A DNA stretch of 64,000 nucleotides from HXMU1420-13 sp965229525 (GTDB lineage: Bacteria > Bacteroidota > Rhodothermia > Balneolales > Balneolaceae), in assembly GCA_965229525.1 (NCBI GenBank), contig OZ245886.1, positions 2,728,001-2,792,000 of the forward strand. Reading direction: 5' to 3'. The first letter of the stretch is position 1. Each line of letters opens with the position of its first letter. The position numbers and the translations under genes are program-made. This document shows positions 17,222 to 26,982 of the stretch, piece by piece. The notes under the pieces are model-generated. The model was not told the DNA's origin. It saw only the letters and a list, made by a program, of their open reading frames with translations, and searched no databases.

Positions 17222-18217
17222 ATGCGCTTCGCTGATTACGCCAAAATTTATGTAACTGCCGGAAAAGGTGGAGATGGTTCTGCTCATTTTCGGCGGGAGA
17301 AATTCATTCCAAAAGGAGGTCCCGATGGTGGAGATGGTGGAAAAGGAGGAAGCATAATCCTTAAAGGAAATCAGCATTTAAATACCCTACTCGATCTTCG
17401 ATATAAAAAGTATATCAAAGCAAAGAGGGGGGAGCATGGCGCTGGGAGTAGAAAAACCGGTGCTGGTGGACCAAATATCATGCTAGATGTTCCACTTGGA
17501 ACAGTTGCCTATGATGCCGAATCAAGAGAGAGGCTAGGGGAAATTACTATCGATGAAGAACAGTTGATAATAGCTGAAGGCGGCAAAGGTGGACTTGGAA
17601 ACTGGCACTTTAAATCGGCTACTAATCAGACACCCCAGTTTGCACAAGAAGGAAAAGAAGGGGAAGAACGAACGGTAGAATTGGAGTTAAAACTTATAGC
17701 CGATGTTGGGTTAGTCGGATTCCCAAACGCCGGAAAAAGTACGTTACTTGCTGCACTTTCAGAAGCAAAGCCAAAGATCGGTGATTATCCTTTCACTACT
17801 TTAGAACCAAATTTAGGAGTGGTGAAATTCAGCGATTATCGAAGTTTTGTAATGGCCGATATTCCAGGGATAATAGAAGAAGCGCATCAGGGTAAGGGAC
17901 TTGGGATTCAGTTTTTACGGCATATCGAAAGAAATAATGTATTACTATTCATGGTAGCCGCAGATACCGATATTGAATACGAGTACCGTGCACTGGTAAA
18001 TGAATTAAAAGCATATCGATCGGATCTTTTAGATAAGCCACGCGTTTTAGCTATCACTAAGATGGACTTAAAACAAGGATTTAAGTTAGACGAAGAGTTG
18101 CATTTTGAAGATGAAATTCCCGTTATTCCCATTTCATCGGCCACCAATTTTGGGGTAGATGATTTAAGGGAAACACTTTGGGGAGCGATTCAGCATGCAA
18201 AACAACTCGATACTTAG
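17222..18217 (+). CDS. obgE: Obg GTPase
   Basis: The 331-residue protein has the glycine-rich Obg fold in residues 1-158 (YVTAGKGGDGSAHFRREKF, GGPDGGDGGKGG). A GTPase domain follows, with G1 GFPNAGKST near residue 165, the switch region YPFTTLEPNLG, G3 DIPGIIEEAHQGKGLG and G4 TKMD. Obg binds the 50S subunit and links ribosome assembly to nucleotide levels. There is no long C-terminal OCT domain, as in many bacteria. Its 3' end overlaps dprA by 23 bases, so the two are cotranscribed. Confidence 0.95.
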   Translation: MRFADYAKIYVTAGKGGDGSAHFRREKFIPKGGPDGGDGGKGGSIILKGNQHLNTLLDLRYKKYIKAKRGEHGAGSRKTGAGGPNIMLDVPLGTVAYDAESRERLGEITIDEEQLIIAEGGKGGLGNWHFKSATNQTPQFAQEGKEGEERTVELELKLIADVGLVGFPNAGKSTLLAALSEAKPKIGDYPFTTLEPNLGVVKFSDYRSFVMADIPGIIEEAHQGKGLGIQFLRHIERNNVLLFMVAADTDIEYEYRALVNELKAYRSDLLDKPRVLAITKMDLKQGFKLDEELHFEDEIPVIPISSATNFGVDDLRETLWGAIQHAKQLDT

Positions 18218-19316
18218 AAATTTACTCGCGTTAAACCTTGTTCCGGGCTTTGGTCCGAAAAGAGTAAAACTTTTACTAGAAAAGTTTCCAGACCCAACCA
18301 GAGCATTCAAGCTCTCCAAAACGGAATTGCGAAGTATTGAAGGTGTAGGCGAGGCGACCGCACTATCTTTTCTATCATTCGATGGTTGGGAAGAAGTTGA
18401 CAAAATCATTGAAGCCACTGAAAAAACGAAAGCTCAAATCCTTACAATTGTTGACGACAAATATCCCGAGTTACTAAAACAGATTTATGATCCACCGATT
18501 TTAATTTGGTACAAAGGTGACATAGATGTCCTCCACAATCCGGGTGTTGCTGTTGTAGGCACAAGAAATACGACTAGCTATGGAAAGAGGATGGCTAAGA
18601 AACTAACCTCTGATTTATCGGAAGCCGGATTATGTATCTTCAGTGGATTAGCTCACGGAATTGACTCATTTGCACATCAGGCGACAGTAGATGCAGGCGG
18701 TAAAACGGTTGCAGTTTTGGGATCAGGCATTGATTGGATTTATCCTGCTAAAAACAGAGGATTGGCGAATGCCATCGTTCAAACTGGTGGGCTGGTGATC
18801 TCTGAATTCCCACCTGGTACAAAACCGGACGCAGGTAATTTCCCCGTTCGAAACAGAATTGTAAGCGGCTTAAGTCTGGGTACGGTAGTGGTCGAATCAG
18901 GAATTCAGGGGGGAAGTATTATTACTGCTGAAATTGCATTAGATCAAAATCGAGAAGTATTTGCTGTGCCACATCCTATCGATAGTGCTAGTGGAACGGG
19001 GTGTAATTATTTGATCAAAAATGGGGCTAAACTAGTTCAGACGGTGGATGATATTTTGGAGGAACTGCCAATTGAAGGGAGTACTAAACATCGAACATCC
19101 AACATTGAAGAACCAAAGAGGAATAATTGGCGAGATCAAGAGTTGGATGATTTAAGTAAGAAAGTATGCGAGTTGCTTGAAGAAAAAGAGTACCAAATTG
19201 ATGCATTAGCAGATGAAATTGGTGCTTCAACCAGTCAATTGTTGGTTGCCATGCTCACTTTGGAAATGAAACAAATTGTGACCCAAAAAGCAGGAAAGAT
19301 TTTTGAGTTGAAATAA
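18195..19316 (+). CDS. dprA: DNA-processing protein DprA
   Basis: The 373-residue protein begins with a helix-hairpin-helix/SAM-like region (LVPGFGPKRVKLLLEKF). The Rossmann-like DprA core follows (GVAVVGTRNTTSYG, CIFSGLAHGIDSFAHQ, TVAVLGSGIDWIYPAKN, GLVISEFPPGTKP, FPVRNRIVSGLS). The protein ends in a winged-helix-like domain (about residues 310-373). DprA loads RecA on incoming single-stranded DNA during transformation. It overlaps obgE by 23 bases, and its stop lies two bases from the end of the convergent DUF885 gene. Confidence 0.94.
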   Translation: MQNNSILRNLLALNLVPGFGPKRVKLLLEKFPDPTRAFKLSKTELRSIEGVGEATALSFLSFDGWEEVDKIIEATEKTKAQILTIVDDKYPELLKQIYDPPILIWYKGDIDVLHNPGVAVVGTRNTTSYGKRMAKKLTSDLSEAGLCIFSGLAHGIDSFAHQATVDAGGKTVAVLGSGIDWIYPAKNRGLANAIVQTGGLVISEFPPGTKPDAGNFPVRNRIVSGLSLGTVVVESGIQGGSIITAEIALDQNREVFAVPHPIDSASGTGCNYLIKNGAKLVQTVDDILEELPIEGSTKHRTSNIEEPKRNNWRDQELDDLSKKVCELLEEKEYQIDALADEIGASTSQLLVAMLTLEMKQIVTQKAGKIFELK

Positions 19317-19318
19317 CA

Positions 19319-21061
19319 CTAACCCTCAGATTCAGCTTTTTTTTCATCTATCCAACGTTCAACAATCTCTTCAAGAATACTCATTGTTACAGTTCCTTTA
19401 CTGAGAACTATATCATGAAATTCTTTCACATTGAAATGTTCTCCAAGTTCCTCTTCAGCTTGGGCTCTTAAATTCTTGATGGTGATCTCACCCATCTTAT
19501 AAGCCAGAGCTTGTCCCGGCCAGGTGATATATCGATTGATTTCTGTGTTTACCTCATGTATTGATAAAGCTGAATTATCAGCCAGATATGCAACTGCCTC
19601 ATCACGAGTCCAGCCCATATAATGTACTCCGGTATCAATCACCAAACGGCAGGCTCGCCACATTTCATATGTGAGTCGTCCAAATTCTGAAATAGGGTCT
19701 GTATACAATCCAAGTTCATAACCAAGATACTCTGCATATAACCCCCAACCTTCCCCAAACGCATTGATGTACATATTTCTACGGAAGGATGGTAGTGTTT
19801 CTAATTCGGCTGTTAACGCTATTTGTAGATGATGCCCCGGCATAGCTTCATGAAGTGTTAATGCTTCAAGTGTGTAAAGCGTACGACTTTCTAGCTTGGT
19901 AGTGTTAACCCAGTACTGTCCACCTCGATCTGAGTCCAGAGATGCGCCTGAATATCGTCCTGCAGTATAATTTTCGGCCAGATAATCCGGAACCGGTACA
20001 ACCCCATATGGCTGGCGTGGTAGGCGCCCAAAAAGAGCGGGAAGTCGACCGTCCACAGTTTTAGAAATCCATGCAGCCTCTTTTAAAAGCTCTTCACCAG
20101 TCTTAGGGTAGAATTGCTCATCTGTTCTTAGAAAGTCGACGAAATCAGGAAATGAACCATCAAATTCGAGTTCTTCAATAATAGTTTCCATTTCAGATCT
20201 TATTCGTGAGACTTCATTTAATCCAATATCATGAACTTCATTAGGGCTAATATCCTGAGTTGTGTAATACCGTGTTTTGTGCTCGTAATAAGCTTGACCA
20301 TTAGGCATGGTAGCTGCACCGAGACCTTCTCTAGTATTTGGGAAATACTCGTTTTCAAAGAAATTTTTTACCTGTTCATAGGCAGGAGTTACTGATTCTT
20401 GAATTGCATCATGAACCATATTTTGAAAAACCCTCCAACTAGCCCAACTCATATTTTCGGGTAATTGTGATACTGGTCCTGTAAAAATTGAATTTTCTGG
20501 ACGACTAACGATATAAGGCTCATAGGTAGCCTGGTAATTTTGCAATCCTTCTAAAGGTTGAGCGATTCCAAGCTCCATGCCTTTTCGCATTAGCGCAATA
20601 TGTTCATCAAAATAGCGGGGGATATCTTCAAGAAACTGGATGTATTCTTTTACGGCTTCTTCATTATTAAGTGCTCGGTTTGTTCTCCATAAAACCCGGG
20701 TATGAAACCCACTCTCTGATAGGATTGGAATCAAATATTCTTTGTATTCAAATAGCTTGATGTCATTATCTATATCAAAACGTAGTAAAGAATGCGAAAT
20801 GTAATCATCAAACGACAATAATTCGATATCAATGGCATCCAGGCGCTCAAGAATGGTTAGATTAAATTGATACTCTTCATCATAGAATTCTTCAGTAGCA
20901 AAGCCTAGTGGATATAATGCTCGTTCTTCATCGGTGTACCGATTGTCATGAAATCGTTCAATATCGTGGAGAATGGTATTTAAAGTTGAGTCTGTAGTAA
21001 GTACAGTCTGTGCCTTAAGATTAGCACTTAAAAAAATTAAAAATAGAAAGAGAGGGCGCAT
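19319..21061 (-). CDS. DUF885-family secreted metallopeptidase-like protein
   Basis: The 580-residue product has a signal peptide (cut near LKAQ) and a full-length DUF885 domain. It contains the metal-binding-like motif HEAMPGHH near residues 403-410 and a downstream EGWGLYAEYLGYELG, which supplies a third ligand in this family. The family is helical and related to M3/M32-like zinc peptidases; many are annotated as peptidases without proof. Membership of the periplasmic peptide-degrading set in this window is inference. A terminator-like hairpin lies upstream, so it has its own promoter. Confidence 0.88.
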   Translation of the reverse strand: MRPLFLFLIFLSANLKAQTVLTTDSTLNTILHDIERFHDNRYTDEERALYPLGFATEEFYDEEYQFNLTILERLDAIDIELLSFDDYISHSLLRFDIDNDIKLFEYKEYLIPILSESGFHTRVLWRTNRALNNEEAVKEYIQFLEDIPRYFDEHIALMRKGMELGIAQPLEGLQNYQATYEPYIVSRPENSIFTGPVSQLPENMSWASWRVFQNMVHDAIQESVTPAYEQVKNFFENEYFPNTREGLGAATMPNGQAYYEHKTRYYTTQDISPNEVHDIGLNEVSRIRSEMETIIEELEFDGSFPDFVDFLRTDEQFYPKTGEELLKEAAWISKTVDGRLPALFGRLPRQPYGVVPVPDYLAENYTAGRYSGASLDSDRGGQYWVNTTKLESRTLYTLEALTLHEAMPGHHLQIALTAELETLPSFRRNMYINAFGEGWGLYAEYLGYELGLYTDPISEFGRLTYEMWRACRLVIDTGVHYMGWTRDEAVAYLADNSALSIHEVNTEINRYITWPGQALAYKMGEITIKNLRAQAEEELGEHFNVKEFHDIVLSKGTVTMSILEEIVERWIDEKKAESEG

Positions 21062-21084
21062 ATTTGAATCTTATTTTGTACAAA

Positions 21085-21123
21085 TAAAAAAAGGTTTTCC
21101 GAAACAAATCGAAAAACCTTTTA
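21085..21123 (-). terminator. Terminator of the PPC-like protein gene
   Basis: Read on the minus strand, AAAAGGTTTTTCG pairs with the following TCGGAAAACCTTTT across a short loop and runs into T. It lies 20 bases after the stop of the 21142-21567 gene. Confidence 0.75.
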
Positions 21124-21141
21124 AATAATAGCAATTACTTC

Positions 21142-21567
21142 TTATTGCTCAAAAATAGCCAATCCCCAGTAGCATGGTTCAACTTCGCATGCATACATGG
21201 AAACTTCGATTTGATAACGCCCGGTTCTACTTGGTGTAAAGTAGATTATTGGGAAGTCATCGTCTTCAATATCACTATCGATTTGATCGCCATCATTATC
21301 ATACAGATAAAGGTCAAGATCATTACAGTCTTCATCGCAAAAGCCTCTAAAGAGGTAATCTGTTCCACCTGTTAGATAGAATGTCCATGTATTGTCCTCA
21401 TCTTCATTGATGGCTCCGATAATGTAATTTTTCATTCCATAGCCATCATCAGAAGCACTATCGAATGAATTTTGGATTTGCGACCATACAATTTCAGTGT
21501 ATGACTGAGCATAGGTTATGGAAGTGCCAAGAATCATTAAGAAGAGCACTAGTAGTGTTTTTTTCAT
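21142..21567 (-). CDS. Small secreted PPC-domain-like protein
   Basis: The 141-residue product starts MKKTLLVLFL with a signal peptide (cut after ITYAQ). The ATG at 21567 has a G-rich site (GGGGTGAT) upstream and is preferred to a GTG three codons earlier. The mature domain resembles pre-peptidase C-terminal (PPC) folds: YLTGGTDYLFRGFCDEDC, an Asp-rich DLDLYLYDNDGDQ loop that may bind calcium, and IYFTPSRTGRYQIEVS. Four cysteines suggest disulfides. No catalytic domain is attached, so it is a stand-alone binding or accessory domain of unknown role. Confidence 0.7.
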   Translation of the reverse strand: MKKTLLVLFLMILGTSITYAQSYTEIVWSQIQNSFDSASDDGYGMKNYIIGAINEDEDNTWTFYLTGGTDYLFRGFCDEDCNDLDLYLYDNDGDQIDSDIEDDDFPIIYFTPSRTGRYQIEVSMYACEVEPCYWGLAIFEQ

Positions 21568-21651
21568 AGGTATCACCCCGTTGTGTTAAGCTTTATGATA
21601 GATAATAACGTAAAATTTCCAATTCTAGAAACTACCTAGTTTGGGTTATTT

Positions 21652-23379
21652 TTATACTCCCAAATCGACTAGAATCTGGTCGATTTTTTGCTCCATTTCT
21701 ATTGATTTAGCATCATAATGTTCCCTGGTATCCAAATCTGTGTTTACACTGCAATAAAATTTGATTTTTGGTTCTGTTCCTGAAGGTCGAGCAGAAATTA
21801 TGCTTCCATCTTCAGTGATAAATTGCAATACATTTGATTTTGGAAGGTTGGTGGATTCAATGATTCCGCTGCCAAGATGTTTAACTTCCTGTGATTGATA
21901 ATCTTTTAAAATGGTAACGGGTGATCCACCTAAGGTTGCCGGAGGTTTGCTTCTGAACTCAGCCATCATGTGTTGGATTTCTTCTGCACCCGCTTTTCCT
22001 TTCTTGGTTACAGATACCAGGCGTTCTCTGAAGAACCCATGCTGAACGTACATATCAACCAATGCTTCAAATAAACTGGAACCATGGTCTTTGTAATAAG
22101 CAGCCATTTCTGCAATGATCACAGCCGAAACTACCGCGTCTTTATCCCGAACATGTTCACCGATTAAATACCCATAGCTCTCTTCACCCCCTGCTATAAA
22201 CGTTTTTTCTCCTTTAAGCTTTGTTATGATTTCTCCAATGTATTTAAATCCTGTTAGTGTATTGAGGCATTCTACACCGTACGACTCTGCAATTCGATCA
22301 ATCAGATAGCTGGTTACGATGGTTTTTACGATGTATTCATTGCCCGTTAGTTTGCCTGCCTCTTTCCACGCAGTGAGCATATAATTTAGAATGAGTGTAC
22401 CAGTCATGTTACCGTTGAAGAGTACGATTTCGCCTTTATCGTCCTTAACGGCAATTCCAACTCTATCTGCGTCGGGATCGGTTGCCATTACAAGATCCGC
22501 ATCAATGTCTTTTGCTTTTGCAATAGCCATACTTAAAGCCTCCTGCTCCTCAGGATTCGGATAGACAACGGTGGGGAAATTTCCATCCACGGTCATTTGC
22601 TCCTCAACTAATGTTACATTAGTAAAACCATAGGCTCTCAAAGCAGGTATGCAGGAAATACCAGTGCCATGAATCGGTGAAAAAACGATTTTCATATCGT
22701 GATTCCGCTTAATAGCTTCTTTTGAAACAGAAAGTTTTACAAGTTCAGCGATATACTTTTTGTCGATTTCTTCGCCAATTACTTCGATTAAATCTGGATT
22801 GCCTTCGAATTTTACCTCATCAACAGAACCAATTTTTTGGACTTCCTCCATCACCATTTTGTCGTATGGTGCCACGAATTGCCCGCCATCAGAACCATAG
22901 GCTTTATATCCATTGTATTCTTTCGGGTTGTGTGAAGCAGTTAAAACCACACCACTTTGGCATCCTAGTTCTCTTATCGCAAAAGATAGCTCGGGTGTTG
23001 GCCGCAGTGCTTCGAAATAGAATACTTTGATACCATTTGCTGAAAATACATCCGCTACAACTTTTGATAGAGTATCGGAATTATTTCGGCAGTCGTAGGC
23101 TATGGCCACTTTAATCTCTTCATTTGGGTATTCTTTTTTCAAGAAATTGCTTAACCCCTGGGTAGCCATCCCAAAAGTGTACTTATTTACTCGATTCGAT
23201 CCAATTCCCATAATACCACGCAAGCCACCGGTTCCAAATTCTAAATCTTTATAAAATGCGTCAGTAAGCTCGGTGTATGCTTTATTGTCCAGTAAGTCAC
23301 GAATATGAGCTTTTGTATGCTCGTCATATCCCCCGTTTAACCAAGTATTAATTTTGTTTTCTACCGATTTTTCCAGCAT
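21652..23379 (-). CDS. Alpha-phosphohexomutase (phosphoglucomutase/phosphomannomutase)
   Basis: The 575-residue enzyme carries all four signatures of the family. The phosphoserine loop is TASHNPKEYNGYK (near residue 143), the metal loop is DPDADR, the sugar-binding loop is GGEESYGYL, and the phosphate-binding loop SGTEPKIKFY is near the C-terminus. Its length matches the PGM2/PgcA subgroup. It interconverts hexose 1- and 6-phosphates, probably glucose, for glycogen and polysaccharide metabolism. It is a single transcription unit; the exact sugar is not determined by the sequence. Confidence 0.93.
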   Translation of the reverse strand: MLEKSVENKINTWLNGGYDEHTKAHIRDLLDNKAYTELTDAFYKDLEFGTGGLRGIMGIGSNRVNKYTFGMATQGLSNFLKKEYPNEEIKVAIAYDCRNNSDTLSKVVADVFSANGIKVFYFEALRPTPELSFAIRELGCQSGVVLTASHNPKEYNGYKAYGSDGGQFVAPYDKMVMEEVQKIGSVDEVKFEGNPDLIEVIGEEIDKKYIAELVKLSVSKEAIKRNHDMKIVFSPIHGTGISCIPALRAYGFTNVTLVEEQMTVDGNFPTVVYPNPEEQEALSMAIAKAKDIDADLVMATDPDADRVGIAVKDDKGEIVLFNGNMTGTLILNYMLTAWKEAGKLTGNEYIVKTIVTSYLIDRIAESYGVECLNTLTGFKYIGEIITKLKGEKTFIAGGEESYGYLIGEHVRDKDAVVSAVIIAEMAAYYKDHGSSLFEALVDMYVQHGFFRERLVSVTKKGKAGAEEIQHMMAEFRSKPPATLGGSPVTILKDYQSQEVKHLGSGIIESTNLPKSNVLQFITEDGSIISARPSGTEPKIKFYCSVNTDLDTREHYDAKSIEMEQKIDQILVDLGV

Positions 23380-23603
23380 GGTCTTGAATTTTAAAAGGTG
23401 GTTGTCAAAAATCGTTCGAATATAGAAATATCTGAAATTATAGAGAGGCGAATTAACGTAAAGCTATCGTTAGCAAAATTTTTATAGGCTGAAGCAATTT
23501 TTCAATAATAACCGCTGTTTTTTTGTGTAGTTGATGCCTTTTTAACTACCTTCAAAAGCTGTTAAAAAAAATGGACAGTACATAAATAATTACTGATAGA
23601 GCA

Positions 23604-24554
23604 ATGAGTTTTAAGAGTGTATTCTTTCTAGTATTAATTGTATTCACAATAATAGGCTGTAGTTCATCTAAAGAAGTTGCTGAATCGAGCACTGATCAGC
23701 CCAACTCTGACGTATTAATTGTTGAGGATGGTCGAGAAAACAATGAAGAATTAGAAGAATTGTTTTGGGCTCGACGCGATAGCACAAAACTGAATTTCAC
23801 AGAAGCAGATGTTGATTTCATGAGTGGGATGATTGGTCATCATTCGCAGGCACTAATTATGTCAAGTCTTGCAAAGCCAAATAATGCAAGTAGATCGGTA
23901 CAAACCCTTGCAGCTCGGATCATCAATGCGCAGAAAGATGAAATAGCCATTATGCAACGATGGTTGAGTGATCGGAACCAAACAGTGCCTCAGGTTAAAA
24001 TTGAAGGATTGAACCTAATTTTAACTCCAGGAAGTGAACCATCCTTAATATTTACCGAGCAAGCTGTTATTAATGGAATTAATCGATCTGAATCGGCTGA
24101 TGAGCATGCCATGCATGATGCAGACAAAGAAAAGCCGGAAGAAATGCAGGATAGAATGCATAATGAAATGGAAGCGATGATGAACAGAACTTCTGACATG
24201 TCGCACATGGCTAATAATGGAACAGGTGAAAAAGAAGAAATGGATCATGCAGCAATGGGGTATGATATGGGAATGCACGATCATTCAAATATGCCGGGTA
24301 TGTTGAATGATATCCAATTGAAAGAATTAGCTAATGCAAAAGGCAAAGATTTTGATAAACTATTTCTACGATATATGATTCAACACCATGCCGGGGCGAT
24401 AACTATGGTTAATGAGTTAGTAAGTACGGATGGTGCAGCACAGGAAGTAGGTATTGGTAAACTTGCAAGTGATATCAATGTAGATCAAAAAACAGAAATT
24501 GAAAGAATGCGCTTGATGCTAAGACAACTATTAGAGGCAGAAAGCGGGGAATAA
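23604..24554 (+). CDS. DUF305 lipoprotein with a Met/His-rich insert
   Basis: The 316-residue lipoprotein (lipobox TIIGC, Cys19) contains the two helical halves of DUF305, a ferritin-like fold. The first has VDFMSGMIGHHSQALIM and the second LRYMIQHHAGAITMV. Between them, about residues 166-233 form an insert with 14 Met and 7 His in 68 residues (for example MHDHSNMPGM). Such Met/His clusters are typical of copper- or silver-binding segments. DUF305 proteins are often linked to metal resistance; copper binding here is inference. The next lipoprotein gene follows after 51 bases and probably forms an operon with it. Confidence 0.85.
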   Translation: MSFKSVFFLVLIVFTIIGCSSSKEVAESSTDQPNSDVLIVEDGRENNEELEELFWARRDSTKLNFTEADVDFMSGMIGHHSQALIMSSLAKPNNASRSVQTLAARIINAQKDEIAIMQRWLSDRNQTVPQVKIEGLNLILTPGSEPSLIFTEQAVINGINRSESADEHAMHDADKEKPEEMQDRMHNEMEAMMNRTSDMSHMANNGTGEKEEMDHAAMGYDMGMHDHSNMPGMLNDIQLKELANAKGKDFDKLFLRYMIQHHAGAITMVNELVSTDGAAQEVGIGKLASDINVDQKTEIERMRLMLRQLLEAESGE

Positions 24555-24605
24555 ATTACTCATCAATCACATTCACAACAATCAACAACAATAAATAGGA
24601 TAAGT

Positions 24606-26612
24606 ATGAATCATACTTCTACAAAAGAACGGTCATTCGGATTGCTTAAAGGATCTGTCTTGGCCTTAGCATTGCTTGTAAGCTATGCGTGTTCATCGTC
24701 ATCAGAAACAGTGATGGCACCATTTACTGCTCCTGAAGTGGCTTCATTGGATGAAGCTGTTATTCCTTCTCCAGATCCACGTGTAGGATTAGGCGAAGGT
24801 CTTTTTGATGCAGAGCAGGCTATTTGGAATCTTGAAATTTTATCACAGACTCCACCACCAGAAAAATTCGTAGGTAAAACTAACTCCGACTTAGCATTTC
24901 AGGGTAATTATGCATTTCAGGGAAATTACAATGGCGTGATTATCTGGGATATCTCTGATCCAAGCAGCCCGGTTTTAGTGCGAGACTACGAATGTCCGGC
25001 TTCACAAAGTGATGTTTCTGTTTACGGAAATTTAATGTTTGTTTCCGGTGAAGGATTAGAAGGCCGACTTGATTGCGGTACTCAGGGTGTTGACGAGCAA
25101 GTTAGTGCAGATCGTTTGAGAGGTATTCGAATTTTTGATATTTCAAATATTCAGGAACCAGAATACATTGCTAATGTTCAAACTTGCCGTGGTTCTCACA
25201 CTCATTCTGTATTGAAAGATCCAAACGATGATGAAAATGTGTACGTATATGTTTCAGGATCAGCTACAATCAGACCAAATGAAGAACTAGAAGGCTGTTC
25301 CAATCTTCAACCTGAAGAAGATCCTAATTCTGCATTATTTAGAATTGAAGTTATTAAAGTACCACTTGATAGCCCGGAAGATGCTGCAATTGTGAGTTCA
25401 CCAAGAATCTTTGAAGATCTTGAAGAACCACCAACACACGGACCTGCTCCAGCCGACATTCGTGCTATTGAAGAAGCGAAAGCAGCGGGTAAATTCGTTG
25501 TATTCTTCTTTGGACAAGATCGCGTACTTCCTGATGGTTTTGCAAGAAATTTACTTAATTCTGTTGTTGCAGAACGTGGTGGAGAAGGCGAACCGACGGC
25601 AGCAGATACAGTTGCACTAAATGAAACTTTGGAAGCTCGCATCCAGGCAATGTTTGGAGGTGGAGCTGATGACGAAACGGCTCGTCGCGGTCCAAATCAG
25701 TGCCATGATATCACTCTTTATCCTGAAATAGGGTTAGCTGGTGGGGCATGCGAAGGTTACGGACTTTTATTAGATATCTCTGATCCTGCAAACCCAGTTA
25801 GAATTGATGCTGTATCGGATTCTAATTTCGCATACTGGCATTCGGCTACTTTTAGTAACGATGGCGAATCGGTTATCTTCACCGACGAATGGGGTGGTGG
25901 TGGTGGACCAAAATGCCGTATCGACGATCCATATGAGTGGGGTGCTAATGCAATTTTCACCATAGAAGATGGTAAAATGGAATTCCAGGAGTATTACAAA
26001 ATGCCGGCGGCTCAAACTCAATTCGAAAACTGTGTAGCTCACAACGGTTCTATTATTCCTGTTCCAGATCGTGATATTATGGTTCAGTCATGGTATCAGG
26101 GTGGAATTTCGATTTTCGATTTCACAGATCCGTCTAACCCAACTGAGATTGCATTCCACGATTACGGTCCGGTTGCAACAGATGGTTCTGGATTTGGTGG
26201 AAGCTGGAGTGTTTACTGGTACAACGGCTACATCGTGAATTCTGAAATCGCTCGTGGTTTAGATATTTTTGATCTAAAACCAAGCCCATTCTTAACTGAA
26301 AACGAAATTGCTGCTGCAAAAACAGTACAATGGGATTACCTGAATGCTCAAGGTCAGCCTAAGGCAGTTTGGCCAAAAACCATGCATCTTGCAAAAGCTT
26401 ACGTTGATCAATTAGATCGTGCTAATGCAGTTGACGGTACAGCATTAACTGCACTTCGCCAGGGAATTGCAAATGCTGAAGCTAATCCAGATAGATCATC
26501 TAGAATTCTAAATGATTTGGCCGAAACTGTTGATGGTATGACTTCTGGTTCAGCCCATGCTGACAAAATGATGAAGCTTTCAGAAGCATTGAAAGGTATT
26601 GCTTCTATGTAA
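24606..26612 (+). CDS. LVIVD-repeat exported protein
   Basis: The 668-residue product has an N-terminal hydrophobic segment and a Cys near residue 29 (SYACSSSS), so it is probably a lipoprotein. The body has LVIVD-type beta-propeller repeats: NGVIIWDISDPSSPVLVRDY, GIRIFDISNIQEPEYIANV, GLLLDISDPANPVRID and GISIFDFTDPSNPTEI. Conserved His and Cys occur in RGSHTHSV, NQCHDITLYPE and NCVAHNGS. The last 100 residues are helical. A good ribosome site (AGGATAAG) precedes the ATG. It is paired with the DUF305 gene and followed by a strong terminator. Substrate or ligand unknown. Confidence 0.8.
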   Translation: MNHTSTKERSFGLLKGSVLALALLVSYACSSSSETVMAPFTAPEVASLDEAVIPSPDPRVGLGEGLFDAEQAIWNLEILSQTPPPEKFVGKTNSDLAFQGNYAFQGNYNGVIIWDISDPSSPVLVRDYECPASQSDVSVYGNLMFVSGEGLEGRLDCGTQGVDEQVSADRLRGIRIFDISNIQEPEYIANVQTCRGSHTHSVLKDPNDDENVYVYVSGSATIRPNEELEGCSNLQPEEDPNSALFRIEVIKVPLDSPEDAAIVSSPRIFEDLEEPPTHGPAPADIRAIEEAKAAGKFVVFFFGQDRVLPDGFARNLLNSVVAERGGEGEPTAADTVALNETLEARIQAMFGGGADDETARRGPNQCHDITLYPEIGLAGGACEGYGLLLDISDPANPVRIDAVSDSNFAYWHSATFSNDGESVIFTDEWGGGGGPKCRIDDPYEWGANAIFTIEDGKMEFQEYYKMPAAQTQFENCVAHNGSIIPVPDRDIMVQSWYQGGISIFDFTDPSNPTEIAFHDYGPVATDGSGFGGSWSVYWYNGYIVNSEIARGLDIFDLKPSPFLTENEIAAAKTVQWDYLNAQGQPKAVWPKTMHLAKAYVDQLDRANAVDGTALTALRQGIANAEANPDRSSRILNDLAETVDGMTSGSAHADKMMKLSEALKGIASM

Positions 26613-26635
26613 TCTAAATAGATAACTGAATTTGC

Positions 26636-26669
26636 AAAGCCCGGTTCTGGTGAATCGGGCTTTTTTTTA
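26636..26669 (+). terminator. Terminator of the DUF305-LVIVD operon
   Basis: GCCCGGTT and AATCGGGC form a stable stem (26639-26660) followed by eight T. Confidence 0.9.
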
Positions 26670-26692
26670 TGATCTGAGATGCATTTTTTAAC

Positions 26693-26950
26693 TCAATTTT
26701 GGTGTGATATCCCACGTTGGTGCATTTCTTTTTTCAAAGCTTCATGACGTTTTCCTTTCTTCAAAAAAATATATGCCAAATACAATGGTAGCAATGTTGC
26801 GAAACCCCAGGTATTTACTACAATTCCAAATATTACGATTCCAATCAAAAAACCAATAAAAAAAGCATCGAAATATGGGGAAGGTTTGATCTTGTTGAAC
26901 TCATCGATTAGTTCTTCATTGGATAGATTCAAAATGTCGTCAGGGTTCAT
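26693..26950 (-). CDS. Small two-segment membrane protein
   Basis: The 85-residue product starts with a charged helix (MNPDDILNLSNEELIDEF). Two hydrophobic segments follow, at about residues 29-46 and 48-64, then a basic tail KKGKRHEALKKEMHQRG. I do not recognise a named family. It lies upstream of nothing obvious, 32 bases after the start of the HAD gene on the same strand, and converges on the LVIVD gene terminator. Confidence 0.55.
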   Translation of the reverse strand: MNPDDILNLSNEELIDEFNKIKPSPYFDAFFIGFLIGIVIFGIVVNTWGFATLLPLYLAYIFLKKGKRHEALKKEMHQRGISHQN

Positions 26951-26982
26951 TTATCCGGATTTTATGATTTAGTGAGTATTTT

